A stretch of DNA of 64,000 nucleotides from Curtobacterium sp. VKM Ac-1393 (GCF_015350995.1 NZ_JADKRW010000001.1:62001-126000), one strand, 5' to 3'. Shown: positions 1-8,101, numbered from the stretch's first letter. Made by a program: numbers and translations. Notes: generated from the sequence alone by a model not told the origin.

Positions 1-225
1 GAGGTCATCGGCTTCGCGGCGTACGAGGTCGACGGCGACGAGATCCGCTTCGTCCACACCGAGGTCGACCCGTCGCACCGCGGTGGCGGGCACGCGTCGA
101 TCCTCGTGCAGCACGCACTCGACGACGTGCGCGCGTACTCGTCACGACGGGTCGTCGCGCAGTGCAGCTACGTGCACGCCTGGATCGAACGGCACCCGGA
201 CTACCAAGAGCTCACGACGCGCTGA
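1..225 (+). CDS. GNAT-type N-acetyltransferase, C-terminal fragment
   Basis: The reading frame is already open at base 1 and ends at TGA 223-225, so only the last 74 residues are present. The visible part (EVIGFAAYEV, then RFVHTEVDPSHRGGGHAS, then VVAQCSYVHAWIERHPDY) matches the short, single-domain YjdJ/COG2388 type of GCN5-related acetyltransferases: a beta hairpin, the acetyl-CoA binding R-x-x-G-x-A/G loop, and a conserved C-x-Y/F near the end. Substrates of this family are mostly unknown. The family is usually about 90-110 residues, so perhaps 20-30 residues are missing upstream. A hairpin at 235-253 follows. Confidence 0.8.
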   Translation, partial: EVIGFAAYEVDGDEIRFVHTEVDPSHRGGGHASILVQHALDDVRAYSSRRVVAQCSYVHAWIERHPDYQELTTR

Positions 226-234
226 CGCGCAAGC

Positions 235-253
235 ACCGGTCAGTACGACCGGT
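235..253. terminator. Bidirectional hairpin between convergent genes
   Basis: Arms ACCGGTC and GACCGGT are separated by five bases. The hairpin lies 9 nt after the acetyltransferase stop and overlaps the last codons of the opposing small membrane protein. There is no U-tract, so its termination strength is uncertain. Confidence 0.45.
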
Positions 254-569
254 CGTGCGTCCCGATGCGCGCCTCGTGCCGACCGGCGCTCCGCACCGTC
301 GGCACCTTGATGAGCACGTTGCCGCTGAGCAGGTCGTGGTCGTGGTCCGCCGGTGACGGTGCCTCTCTCGGGAGGCGCGACTGCCGTTCGTACTCGGCTT
401 GCGTCTCGTAGCGGGTCGGCGCGAACACCTCGTCCAGCATCCCGCCGACACCTCCGGATCCGCCGCTGCGCGTGGACTTGTTCGACAGGTCGATCCACCC
501 CACGCGATCGGCGATCCACACCACGACGGCCAGCGTGGCCACCGCCCCCAGGAAGATCAACCAGTTCAC
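240..569 (-). CDS. Small single-pass membrane protein, hypothetical
   Basis: This frame gives a 109-residue protein beginning VNWLIFLGAVATLAVVVWIA, one N-terminal membrane helix, followed by a polar tail with a Gly/Ser-rich stretch and many charged residues. I chose the GTG at 569 over the in-frame ATG at 605. A TAGCGT hexamer lies 7 nt upstream of the GTG, the leaderless pattern seen across this window, and the longer form would only add basic residues. No family is recognised. It is convergent with the acetyltransferase fragment. The coding call rests on length, the clean membrane helix and the promoter geometry. Confidence 0.6.
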   Translation of the reverse strand: MNWLIFLGAVATLAVVVWIADRVGWIDLSNKSTRSGGSGGVGGMLDEVFAPTRYETQAEYERQSRLPREAPSPADHDHDLLSGNVLIKVPTVRSAGRHEARIGTHDRSY

Positions 570-730
570 GCGAGCGACGCTACGTGGGCGATCCGGCCAC
601 GACATCAGCCGCGCGGGGGATTCTCATGATCCGCACGTCTGGTTCATCGGGTCGGTCGTCACACTTGAGGAGCGGCGGCCGGAGCGTCCCCCCTCTGCTC
701 CGGCCGCCCACCATCCCGCTCGACGCAGCC

Positions 731-791
731 CGCTCACGGGCAGCGCCTGCTCACGGGCAACGCCTGCTCACGGGCAACGCCCGCTCACGGG
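731..791. repeat. 17-bp tandem repeat, 3.6 copies, over the lplA stop codon
   Basis: Units of the form (c/t)GCTCACGGGCA(g/a)CGCC occur at 731-747, 748-764 and 765-781, with a partial copy at 782-791. The last copy contains the TGA of the lipoate ligase gene (785-787 on the minus strand), so changes in copy number could move or duplicate the stop. The 165 bases between this array and the gene at 240-569 contain no gene that I can support. Confidence 0.85.
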
Positions 792-1834
792 ACCCGCTCG
801 AGCCACTCCTTCGTCGCGAACTTCGTCCGCACCAGTTCCTGCGCCTTCTCGCGCTCGGCATCGGTCACCGCGCCGGGAGTCGCCCCGTACAGCTTCGTGA
901 ACGTGCCGATGAGCCGGTCGATGATCTCGGCGCGGGACAGCCCGGTCTGCGAGCGCAGCGGGTCCACGCGCTTCGCGGCCGAGGTCGTCCCCTTGTCGCT
1001 CATCTTCTCGCGCCCGATCCGCAGGACCTGGACCATCTTCTCGCCGTCCATGTCGTAGCTCATGGTGGCGTGGTGGAGCAGTGATCCGGTGCCGAGGCGC
1101 TTCTGCGCAGCCCCGCCGATCTTGCCCTTGGCCGAGGTGATGTCGTTGAGCGGCTGGTAGTACGCGTCGATGCCGAGCGACTTCAGCGCCTCGATCACCC
1201 ACTCGTCCAGGTAGGCGTAGGAGTCCGCGAACGTCATGCCCTGCACCAGGTCGGCGGGGACGTAGAGCGAGTACGAGATGATCGCGCCGGCATCCATGAA
1301 CATCGCGCCGCCGCCGGAGATCCGCCGCACCACCTGCACGCCGAACTTCTCGGCCCCGGCCGGGTCGACCTCGTTCTTCAGCGACTGGAACGACCCGATG
1401 ACCACGGCGGGCTGGTCCCACTCCCAGATCCGCAGGGTCGGACCGCGGCGGCCGGCGCCGACCTCTTCGGTCAACACCTGGTCGAGCGCGAGGTGCTCGT
1501 TCGGGCTGATCGGGCCCTCGTGGATGATCTGCCAGTCGTAGTCCTGCCACGACGATGCACGGGACAGCGCACGGCGGACGGCGACACCGACGGACTCGGG
1601 CGTGAAGCCGAGCAGCACGGCGTCGGCGGGGAGCGCCGCACGGACGGCAGCGGCGATGCCGGCGGCGTCGGTGGTGGCGGGGAGGCCGTTCACCGCGGCG
1701 TCGATGAGCGGCAGCGCATCGTCGGGTTCGAGGAAGAAGTCACCCGCCAGACGGAACTCCCGGATCGAGCCCTCGTCGACCTCGAGGTCGACGACGACCA
1801 GTTTTCCACCTGGGACCTTGTACTCACCGTGCAC
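785..1834 (-). CDS. lplA: Lipoate--protein ligase family protein with N-terminal accessory domain
   Basis: The 349-residue protein should attach lipoate to lipoyl domains of 2-oxoacid dehydrogenases or GcvH through lipoyl-AMP, in the cytoplasm. Residues about 100-300 are the BPL/LplA catalytic fold, with RRISGGG at 170-176 (lipoate/ATP loop) and the lysine of AKGKIGG (K238) as the adenylate-binding Lys. Residues 1-90 resemble the small accessory domain that in E. coli LplA is C-terminal, so the domain order is swapped. This arrangement is known in other actinobacterial and archaeal ligases. The start is GTG 1834, with TAGGCT 6 nt upstream (leaderless). Octanoyl or biotin substrates cannot be excluded from sequence alone. 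Confidence 0.88.
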   Translation of the reverse strand: MHGEYKVPGGKLVVVDLEVDEGSIREFRLAGDFFLEPDDALPLIDAAVNGLPATTDAAGIAAAVRAALPADAVLLGFTPESVGVAVRRALSRASSWQDYDWQIIHEGPISPNEHLALDQVLTEEVGAGRRGPTLRIWEWDQPAVVIGSFQSLKNEVDPAGAEKFGVQVVRRISGGGAMFMDAGAIISYSLYVPADLVQGMTFADSYAYLDEWVIEALKSLGIDAYYQPLNDITSAKGKIGGAAQKRLGTGSLLHHATMSYDMDGEKMVQVLRIGREKMSDKGTTSAAKRVDPLRSQTGLSRAEIIDRLIGTFTKLYGATPGAVTDAEREKAQELVRTKFATKEWLERVP

Positions 1835-1862
1835 GCGTCGAGCCTACGCCCGCCACCTGTCG

Positions 1863-1910
1863 GACTGGAGGCGCGGGTCGGCGCCGCCACGGGCCTCCCG
1901 TCCGCCAGTC
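1863..1910. repeat. Degenerate GGGAGGCCCG-type palindrome
   Basis: Outer arms GACTGG and CCAGTC enclose one intact arm (CGGGCCTCCCGTCCG) and one decayed arm. It lies between the lipoate ligase start and the hydrolase stop. Other copies are at 7138-7183, 22247-22294, 24921-24960 and 54422-54463. Confidence 0.7.
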
Positions 1911-1919
1911 GGTACCGTC

Positions 1920-2798
1920 TCAGGACGCGACGCGCGCCGTCACCCGGTCGAGCCACGCGACCAGATCTCCGACGACCTCGTCGCGGTTGGTCTCGTTGTA
2001 GACCTCGTGCCGGGCGCCCTCGTACACCTGCACCGTGACGTCGGACAGCCGACCGCGCCGTCGGTACGCCTGCGCCAACCGCTCGACCGACCGCGGCCCG
2101 CCGAGGGAGTCGTCCGACCCGACCTGCAGCAGCATCGGCAGGTCGTGCGGGATCCCTCGCCGCGGGACCCCGAGCAGCCGGAGCGTATCGGCCAGACCGA
2201 ACAGCCCGATGACGTCAGCCTCGACGGCGAGCGGGTCCACCGACATCGCGTCGATGATCTTCCGGTCGCGGGTGAGCCACTCGTACTTCGTCGGTCCGGA
2301 GCCCGCGTGCCGTGCGTTGAGGTCGCCGCTGTTCATCCATCCGGGCAGCCGGTATGCGGTGGCGGAGAGCACCACGCCGTCGTACGACTCCGATGCGGTG
2401 TTCACGATCCGCTGTGCCATGAGGGAGCCCCACGAGTGCCCGAGCAGCACCAGTGGCACGCCGGGGGTGTCCGCACGGGCGACCTCCCCCATCTGCTCGA
2501 CGGCGGCGATCGCGGCGCGCAGGCCACCGGGGCCGAGCCGTCCGAGCTTGGCGTGGTCGCCGTCCCACTGGCCGAGGCCGGTCCGACCGTGCCCGCGGTG
2601 GTCGTTCGCGTGCACGGTGTACCCGGCACGGACGAGGTCCTGCGCCAACGGTTCGTACCGCAGCCCGTGCTCGCCGACGCCGTGCGCGATCTGCACGATG
2701 CCCTTGGGGCGCGCCGCTCGCCAGGTCGAGTAGACGATCTCGACGCCGTGGGCGTCGGTGAACGAGGCGTCGCCTCGCGCTGCGGAGAAGGTGGGCAC
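1920..2798 (-). CDS. Alpha/beta hydrolase, monoacylglycerol-lipase-like
   Basis: This is a 292-residue single-domain hydrolase. The oxyanion-hole HG lies at 39-40 and the nucleophile elbow GHSWG at 120-124 (Ser122). Asp in QVGSDDS and His in EGARHEVYNE complete the likely triad near the C-terminus. The order and spacing fit the lysophospholipase/monoacylglycerol lipase group (PldB/Hydrolase_4), which cleaves acyl esters of glycerol. No signal peptide is visible, so it is probably cytosolic. The frame stays open far upstream through the antisense of the phosphate transporter. I placed the start at GTG 2798, where the conserved N-terminus begins (VPTFSAARGDA); the next gene is divergent 87 bp away. 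The physiological substrate is unknown. Confidence 0.85.
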   Translation of the reverse strand: MPTFSAARGDASFTDAHGVEIVYSTWRAARPKGIVQIAHGVGEHGLRYEPLAQDLVRAGYTVHANDHRGHGRTGLGQWDGDHAKLGRLGPGGLRAAIAAVEQMGEVARADTPGVPLVLLGHSWGSLMAQRIVNTASESYDGVVLSATAYRLPGWMNSGDLNARHAGSGPTKYEWLTRDRKIIDAMSVDPLAVEADVIGLFGLADTLRLLGVPRRGIPHDLPMLLQVGSDDSLGGPRSVERLAQAYRRRGRLSDVTVQVYEGARHEVYNETNRDEVVGDLVAWLDRVTARVAS

Positions 2799-2885
2799 GT
2801 GAGCATCTTCGCAGAACCGGGTGGCCCGGCACCTGTTCATCCGGCGTTCACGCAGCGGGCTCCGAGCGGGCCTACCGTCCCCGGC

Positions 2886-4046
2886 ATGGACGTCCTCGTC
2901 ATCGTCGTGCTCGTGATCGTGGTGGCCCTCGTGTTCGACTTCACGAACGGGTTCCACGACACCGCCAACGCCATGGCCACGTCGGTCGCCACCGGGGCGC
3001 TCAAGCCCCGGACCGCCGTGCTCATCTCCGCCGTCCTCAACGTGGTCGGCGCGTTCCTCTCCACCGAGGTCGCCAAGACCGTCTCGCAGGGCATCATCCG
3101 CGAGGGCCAGGACGGCGTCCACATCTCCCCCACGATGATCTTCGCCGGGCTGGTCGGTGCGGGCCTCTGGAACCTCGCCACCTGGTACCTTGGGCTGCCC
3201 TCGTCGTCGACGCACGCGCTGTTCGGCGGGCTGATCGGCGCGTCGATCATCGGTGCCGGCCTGAACTCGGTCGACTGGGCGACGGTGGTGTCGAAGGTCG
3301 TGCTGCCGGCCCTGGTCTCCCCCGTGATCGCCGGTGTGATCGCGCTGGTGGCGACGTACCTGGCGTACACGCTCACCAAGAACGCGACGACGCACGGTGC
3401 CGCGACGGGCTTCCGGCACGGGCAGACGGTCTCGGCGTCGCTGGTGTCGCTCGCGCACGGCACGAACGACGCGCAGAAGACGATGGGTGTCATCACGCTG
3501 ACGCTCATCGCCGCGAACTACCAGGACGGTGGCACGGGTCCGGCGCTCTGGGTGATCCTGGCCTGCGGGCTCGCGATCGGACTCGGCACCTACATGGGCG
3601 GCTGGCGGATCATGCAGACCGTCGGCAAGAAGATCTCCGACGTGCAGTCGCCGCAGGGCTTCGCGGCCGAGACGAGTTCCGCCGCGACGATCCTCATCTC
3701 CTCGCACCTCGGCTTCGCCCTGTCGACGACGCACGTCACGAGCGGCTCGGTCATCGGGTCGGGGCTCGGCAAGAAGCTCGCCGACGTGCACTGGTCGGTC
3801 GTCGGCCGCATCGTCGTCGCGTGGGTGATCACGCTGCCCGCAGCCGCGGTGGTCGGCGGGTTGGCGACCTGGCTCGCCTCGACCTCGGTGATCGGCCTCG
3901 TGCTGGTGGCGGTGCTCGCCCTGGCCGGGGGCATGACGTTCTACTTCCTCGCCAAGCGCAAGCCGATCTCGCACGAGGACATCACGACCGGATCGACCGA
4001 ACCCACCGAGCAGGCCGAGCCGCAGTCGGCCGGCGCGACGAACTGA
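2886..4046 (+). CDS. pit: Inorganic phosphate transporter, PiT family
   Basis: This 386-residue polytopic membrane protein is a low-affinity phosphate (metal-phosphate) symporter. Both PiT signature repeats are visible: FTNGFHDTANAMATSV at about 19-34 and SLAHGTNDAQKTMG near 190, the inverted-repeat halves of the family. About ten hydrophobic segments follow, with a cytoplasmic loop between the halves and a charged C-terminal tail. ATG 2886 is preceded by TACCGT ending 8 nt upstream, so the mRNA is probably leaderless. The upstream frame extension to 1602 is antisense shadow. The small membrane protein at 4058 follows after 11 nt and is probably co-transcribed. No PhoU-like (DUF47) partner is adjacent. 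Confidence 0.95.
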   Translation: MDVLVIVVLVIVVALVFDFTNGFHDTANAMATSVATGALKPRTAVLISAVLNVVGAFLSTEVAKTVSQGIIREGQDGVHISPTMIFAGLVGAGLWNLATWYLGLPSSSTHALFGGLIGASIIGAGLNSVDWATVVSKVVLPALVSPVIAGVIALVATYLAYTLTKNATTHGAATGFRHGQTVSASLVSLAHGTNDAQKTMGVITLTLIAANYQDGGTGPALWVILACGLAIGLGTYMGGWRIMQTVGKKISDVQSPQGFAAETSSAATILISSHLGFALSTTHVTSGSVIGSGLGKKLADVHWSVVGRIVVAWVITLPAAAVVGGLATWLASTSVIGLVLVAVLALAGGMTFYFLAKRKPISHEDITTGSTEPTEQAEPQSAGATN

Positions 4047-4057
4047 GGGGAACGACC

Positions 4058-4327
4058 ATGGAGATCGACTTCGCCAGCATCGGCACGGTCGCGGGCGTCG
4101 GCTTCGTCGCCGCGGTCGGCATCGTGCTCGTCTACACGCTCGGCCTGCGGCTGCTCGGCACGGGGCAGCCGCTCGACACCGGCGGCGAGCGCACCCAGTA
4201 CTCCGAGGAGACCCCGCGGTCGGGCCACACGCCGCCGGCAGCACTGGCGGGTGCCGTCCTGTGCTTCGCGGTCTGCGTGGCAGCGGTCCTGGCCGGCATC
4301 TGGCTCACGATCCCCCAGTTCCACTAG
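4058..4327 (+). CDS. Small two-helix membrane protein downstream of pit
   Basis: The 89-residue protein has membrane helices at about 8-30 and 62-84, joined by a polar loop. A good ribosome site (GAGGGGAACGACC) precedes ATG 4058, 11 nt after the pit stop, so the two genes form an operon. I do not recognise the family. Its position suggests an accessory role with the phosphate transporter, which is inference only. A strong hairpin at 4364-4408 ends the unit. Confidence 0.75.
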   Translation: MEIDFASIGTVAGVGFVAAVGIVLVYTLGLRLLGTGQPLDTGGERTQYSEETPRSGHTPPAALAGAVLCFAVCVAAVLAGIWLTIPQFH

Positions 4328-4363
4328 CACGTTCCTTCCCATCGCCCCCGCGCTGGGAAGCGG

Positions 4364-4408
4364 AAACGGGCGTACCGGGTCAGAACTTCCGACCAGGTAC
4401 GCCCGTTT
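4364..4408. terminator. Bidirectional terminator between pit operon and SDR gene
   Basis: Thirteen-base arms AAACGGGCGTACC and GGTACGCCCGTTT are perfectly complementary. The A-rich and T-rich outer ends give each strand a short U-tract. The element CGACCAGGTACGC is also directly repeated at about 4390 and 4410. Confidence 0.8.
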
Positions 4409-4429
4409 CGACCAGGTACGCGACCGACG

Positions 4430-5182
4430 TCAGTGGGCGCTGTACCCGCCGTCGACCAGGTGGTAGCTGCCCGTGATGAACGAGGCCTTGTCGCTCAGCA
4501 GGAACAGCACGAGCGCGGAGACCTCCGTGTCGGTACCGAGGCGCTTCGTCGCGTGCTCCTCTTCCAGCACGGAGATCGCCTCGGGCGTCATGGCGTTGCG
4601 GAGCAGCGGGGTGTCGATGAACCCGGGGCCCACGGCGTTGGTGCGGACGCCCTGCGCCGAGTACTCGAGCGCGGCGACCTTGGTCAGGCCGGCGAGGGCG
4701 TGCTTCGACGCGACGTAGGCGGCGTTCTGCGCGATGCCGACCGTGCCGAGCACCGAGGCCATGTTCACGATCGAGCCACCGCCGGCGGCGACCATCGCGG
4801 GGATCTCGTAGCGCAGGCCGTAGAAGACGCCGTCGAGGTCGACCGCACGGACGCGGTCCCAGGCGGCGATGTCGTACTCGCCGATCTTCTGCGGGGCAGC
4901 GCCGATGCCGGCGTTGTTCACGGCGAGGTGCAGCGCGCCGTGGGTGTCGACGGCGTACTGGACCATGCGCTCGTTGTCGGCGGCGACGGCGGAGTTGGCC
5001 TCGAACGCGCTGGCGCTTCCGCCCGCGTCCACGATCGACGTCGCGACGCGGTCGGCCGCGTCCTTGTTGATGTCGGTGACGACGACCGTGGCGCCCGCCG
5101 CGGCGAGCTCCTTCGCGACGGACTCGCCGATGCCGCTGCCACCACCGGTGACGATGGCGACCTTGCCCTCGAACTCGGACAT
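4430..5182 (-). CDS. SDR family NAD(P)-dependent oxidoreductase
   Basis: The 250-residue classical short-chain dehydrogenase has the cofactor loop TGGGSGIG at 12-19, NNAG at 89-92, and catalytic Ser143, Tyr156 and Lys160 (YVASK). The acidic residue after beta-2 (VTDINK, D37) favours NAD over NADP. It should oxidise a secondary alcohol or reduce a ketone; the substrate cannot be read from sequence. ATG 5182 has a ribosome site (AGAAGGAA). It is divergent from a MarR-MFS pair across 94 bp containing two palindromes, so the MarR protein may control it. Confidence 0.92.
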   Translation of the reverse strand: MSEFEGKVAIVTGGGSGIGESVAKELAAAGATVVVTDINKDAADRVATSIVDAGGSASAFEANSAVAADNERMVQYAVDTHGALHLAVNNAGIGAAPQKIGEYDIAAWDRVRAVDLDGVFYGLRYEIPAMVAAGGGSIVNMASVLGTVGIAQNAAYVASKHALAGLTKVAALEYSAQGVRTNAVGPGFIDTPLLRNAMTPEAISVLEEEHATKRLGTDTEVSALVLFLLSDKASFITGSYHLVDGGYSAH

Positions 5183-5198
5183 GATTCCTTCTCTCTGA

Positions 5199-5255
5199 AC
5201 AACACCTGTTGTCCAGGATCACGGTACACCCGAAAACCAGTTCGTTCACTGAACT
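5199..5255. promoter_or_regulatory. Divergent SDR/MarR control region with two palindromes
   Basis: ACAACACCTGTTGT (5199-5212) and AGTTCGTTCACTGAACT (5239-5255) are both dyad-symmetric and lie between the divergent genes. The second is directly upstream of a TAGGCT -10-like element (5263-5268) for the MarR gene. They are candidate MarR operators. Which dyad is bound is not determinable here. Confidence 0.5.
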
Positions 5256-5276
5256 AATGAGCTAGGCTAACGACCC

Positions 5277-5687
5277 GTGACCGACGCCACCGACCTCCGC
5301 ATCGCCGTGAACCGGCTGTCCCGGACGCTCCGCGCGCAGAAGGCCGACACGACCGTCACCGACGCCCAGTTCGCGGCGCTCGCCCGGCTCCACCGCGACG
5401 GCGCGATGACCCTCGCCGACCTGAGCCGCCAGGACGGCGTCACCCCGCCCTCGATGACGAAGACCATCGCGGTGCTGGTCGAGCGCGGACTCGTCTCGAA
5501 GGGCGGCCACGACGACGACCGGCGCAAGGTCGTCCTCTGCGCCACCCCCGCCGGAGCCGCGTTCGTCGAGGAGACCCGGCGCCGCCGTGACGGCTGGCTG
5601 ACGCCGCGGCTCGCCGCACTCACCCCCGTCGAGCGCGCCACCCTCGCCGACGCCACCGAGATCATGAGGAGGCTGGCCCAGCAGTGA
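5277..5687 (+). CDS. MarR family transcriptional regulator (MFS-linked)
   Basis: The 136-residue protein carries a winged helix-turn-helix: the recognition region is in DLSRQDGVTPPSMTKTIAVLVERGLV, with the wing GHDDDRRKVVLCATPAG. MarR dimers usually repress neighbouring efflux and oxidation genes and are released by small phenolic or drug ligands. The start is GTG 5277, 8 nt after a TAGGCT element. Its stop overlaps the GTG of the following MFS gene by four bases, so the two are translationally coupled. The palindromes at 5199-5255 are its likely targets. Confidence 0.92.
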   Translation: MTDATDLRIAVNRLSRTLRAQKADTTVTDAQFAALARLHRDGAMTLADLSRQDGVTPPSMTKTIAVLVERGLVSKGGHDDDRRKVVLCATPAGAAFVEETRRRRDGWLTPRLAALTPVERATLADATEIMRRLAQQ

Positions 5688-7030
5688 CCGCCATGTTCCG
5701 CTCCCTCGCCGGACGCAACTACCGCATCTGGTTCGCCGGTGCCCTGGTGTCGAACGTCGGCACCTGGATGCAGCGCACCGCACAGGACTGGATCGTCCTG
5801 ACCCAGCTCTCCGACAACGACGCCGTCGCGGTGGGCATCACGATGGCCCTGCAGTTCGGCCCGCAGCTGCTGCTCCTCCCCCTGACCGGGCTCGCTGCCG
5901 ACCGCTTCGACCGCCGCAAGATGCTCATGCTCACCCAGGCACTGATGGGTCTGTTGGGGCTCGGCCTCGGCGTCATGGTCCTCACGCACACCGCCACCCT
6001 GCTCGCGCTCTACGGGTTCGCGCTCGCCCTCGGCATCGTCGCCGCGTTCGACACCCCGATCCGCCAGGCGTTCGTCTCCGACGTCGTGCAGGGCGAGAAC
6101 GTCGCCAACGCGGTGGCGCTCAACTCCGCCTCGTTCAACGCCGCGCGCCTGATCGGCCCGGCCGTCGCCGGCGTGCTCATCGCCGCGATCGGCTCCGGCT
6201 GGGTGTTCGTCATCAACGCCGGCTCGTTCCTGGCCGTGCTGGTCGCCCTGTGGTTCGTCGACCCCGCGCAGCTCGCCGAACGCGTGCACGCCGGCCGTGG
6301 CAAGGGGCAGATCGTCGCCGGCTTCCGCTACGTGCGGACCCGGCCGGACATCATCGTCGTGCTGTGCATGATCTTCGTCGTCGGCACGTTCGGCGTGAAC
6401 TTCCCGATCTTCACCTCGACGATGGCCCGCGTCGAGTTCCACCAGGGTGCCGGCGAGTTCGGTCTGCTCAACTCGGTGATGGCGATCGGCTCGGTGTTCG
6501 GCGCCCTGATGTCCGCCCGCCGCGACAAGCCCCGGATGCGCACCCTGGTCCTCGCTGCCGGAGGCTTCGGCCTCGCCTGCACCGCCGCTGCCCTCGCCCC
6601 GACGTACTGGACCTTCGCGTTCGTCCTGGTGTTCGTCGGCCTGGCGGCGCTGACCTTCATGACCACCGCCAACGCCCTGGTGCAGACCACCACGAAGCCC
6701 GCGATGCGCGGCCGCGTGATGGCGCTCTACATGGCGATCTTCGCCGGCGGCACCCCCATCGGTGCCCCGATCGTCGGTGCCATCGCGGATGCGTGGGGTC
6801 CGCGCTGGGCCATCGCGGTCGGCGCGGCGTCGGGCTTCGTCGCCCTCGCCATCGCGATCGTCTGGCTCGTCCGCTTCCAGCGGCTGCGCCTGCGGTACGA
6901 CGCGGACACCCGCCTGCACCTCGCGGTCACGCACGCGATCCCGGTGGTCGGCACGCGCGCCTCGCGCGCGGAGCTCCGCCGGGAGCTCGAACGCGAAGAA
7001 GCGGTCGCCGACCGCTCCAGCGCCGTCTGA
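5684..7030 (+). CDS. MFS transporter, EntS/MFS_3-like efflux pump
   Basis: The 448-residue protein has 12 predicted membrane helices. The N-terminal pattern NYRIWFAGALVSNVGTWMQ, the helix 2-3 loop LAADRFDRRKM (motif A-like) and the central DTPIRQAFVSDVV stretch place it with the MFS_3/EntS group, which exports drugs or siderophores by proton antiport. A charged cytoplasmic tail (about 410-448) follows the last helix. The GTG start overlaps the marR stop (GTGA). Linkage to MarR supports inducible export, but the substrate is unknown. Confidence 0.9.
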   Translation: MTAMFRSLAGRNYRIWFAGALVSNVGTWMQRTAQDWIVLTQLSDNDAVAVGITMALQFGPQLLLLPLTGLAADRFDRRKMLMLTQALMGLLGLGLGVMVLTHTATLLALYGFALALGIVAAFDTPIRQAFVSDVVQGENVANAVALNSASFNAARLIGPAVAGVLIAAIGSGWVFVINAGSFLAVLVALWFVDPAQLAERVHAGRGKGQIVAGFRYVRTRPDIIVVLCMIFVVGTFGVNFPIFTSTMARVEFHQGAGEFGLLNSVMAIGSVFGALMSARRDKPRMRTLVLAAGGFGLACTAAALAPTYWTFAFVLVFVGLAALTFMTTANALVQTTTKPAMRGRVMALYMAIFAGGTPIGAPIVGAIADAWGPRWAIAVGAASGFVALAIAIVWLVRFQRLRLRYDADTRLHLAVTHAIPVVGTRASRAELRRELEREEAVADRSSAV

Positions 7031-7041
7031 CGCGTCCAGTC

Positions 7042-7108
7042 CGCGAAAGCGACAGATCTCCGCGAACGGGTGCCGTCCATCTCGCGAAAGCGACAGGTCT
7101 CCGCGAAC
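7042..7108. repeat. Direct repeat, CGCGAAAGCGACAG[a/g]TCTCCGCGAAC
   Basis: Two 26-nt copies (7042-7067 and 7083-7108) differ at one base and start 41 nt apart, just after the MFS stop. Related sequence occurs in both orientations at 29401-29496, so this is a dispersed intergenic repeat family. Confidence 0.85.
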
Positions 7109-7137
7109 TGTTGACGGGTCTCTGACGCTCCCGCGTG

Positions 7138-7183
7138 GCGGACGGGAGGCCCGGGTCGACGCCGCCACGGGCCTCCCGTCCGC
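7138..7183. repeat. GGGAGGCCCG-type palindrome
   Basis: Perfect 16-nt arms at 7138-7153 and 7168-7183 flank a 14-nt loop. It sits between the convergent MFS and alpha-E genes and probably also serves as a transcription terminator. Confidence 0.85.
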
Positions 7184-7207
7184 AGCCCGCCCGGTCCAGG
7201 GCCGTGG

Positions 7208-8101
7208 TCAGTGCGCAGGTTCGGCGACCGCGAAGACGCGCTCGTCGAGCGCGGCGGCGACGCGGTCGGCCGCGACCGCGAGCCGGTCGCCGACGTCCCC
7301 GACCACGTCGAGTGCCGAGTCCGCCGGCACGGACTCGAGCCGGTCGCGGGCGTCGACGAAGGCCGAGACCTCGTCCGCGACGCAGGACGGGGCCACGTCT
7401 GCGAGGCACTCGGCGGCACGGTGGACCGCGAACCGCAGCGACCGCGGACTGTGCTCGTCGAGGAGCAGGAAGGCCGCGGCGTCGTCCGGCACCGGAGCGT
7501 GGTCCCGCCCGCGCAGGAACGCCTCGCCGGCACCGCACGCCCGCAGTGCTGCCGTCCACGAGCCGACCGAGTCCGGTTCGAGGAGCCCGGACGCGAGCAG
7601 TCGCGCGGTCGACGCCACCCGGGTCAGGGAACGGCCCAGGGTGAAGAACTCCCAGACCTCGTCGCGGCTCGCGTCGCCCTCGACCACCCCGATGGCGAGC
7701 GCGCTCCGCTCCCGCGCCCACCCGAGGAACTCGTGCGCACGCCCCGGGGCGATCTTGCGTGGCATCCGCGAGCGGGTGACGTCGAGGCAGTCCCAGAGTT
7801 CGCTCGAGACGACCTCGCGCGCCCGCCGGGCGTGGTCGCGGGCGACGGCGACCGCTGCGGCGATGGACGCCGGTTCGTGCCGGTCCAGCGCGAGGGCGTC
7901 GATCGTCGCGGAACGGTCCGTGTCGTTCGCCGGCCCCGCGGTCCCCACGACCGCACGGAGCTCGGCGGCGACGACACGGTCCTCGTCGACGGTGCTCGGT
8001 TCACGGCGAGCGACGTAGACATCGAGCAGGCGGGCGACCACGTCGGTGCGCTCGACGGCGCTGCCCACGTGGAAGACGTTCCCCGCGAGTCGGCTCAGCA
8101 C
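7208..8101 (-). CDS. Alpha-E domain-containing protein (DUF403), orphan
   Basis: The 297-residue, mostly helical protein begins MLSRLAGNVFHVGSAVERTDVVARLLDVY, the hallmark of the DUF403/alpha-E family. It also has the central SSELWDCLDV and the C-terminal RCPRSLRF-like segment (here EHSPRSLRFAVHRA). The family is normally next to a circularly permuted ATP-grasp protein (DUF404/407) and a transglutaminase-like protease, and is thought to take part in peptide synthesis and turnover. None of those genes is in this window. The GTG start has a ribosome site (AGGAGCAGTC). Function is unknown. Confidence 0.85.
   Translation of the reverse strand: MLSRLAGNVFHVGSAVERTDVVARLLDVYVARREPSTVDEDRVVAAELRAVVGTAGPANDTDRSATIDALALDRHEPASIAAAVAVARDHARRAREVVSSELWDCLDVTRSRMPRKIAPGRAHEFLGWARERSALAIGVVEGDASRDEVWEFFTLGRSLTRVASTARLLASGLLEPDSVGSWTAALRACGAGEAFLRGRDHAPVPDDAAAFLLLDEHSPRSLRFAVHRAAECLADVAPSCVADEVSAFVDARDRLESVPADSALDVVGDVGDRLAVAADRVAAALDERVFAVAEPAH

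Noticed and set aside
1602..2885. Long N-terminal extension of the phosphate transporter frame
   Set aside because: The extension is antisense to the hydrolase and ligase genes; the conserved PiT N-terminus begins at 2886 and has its own -10 element.
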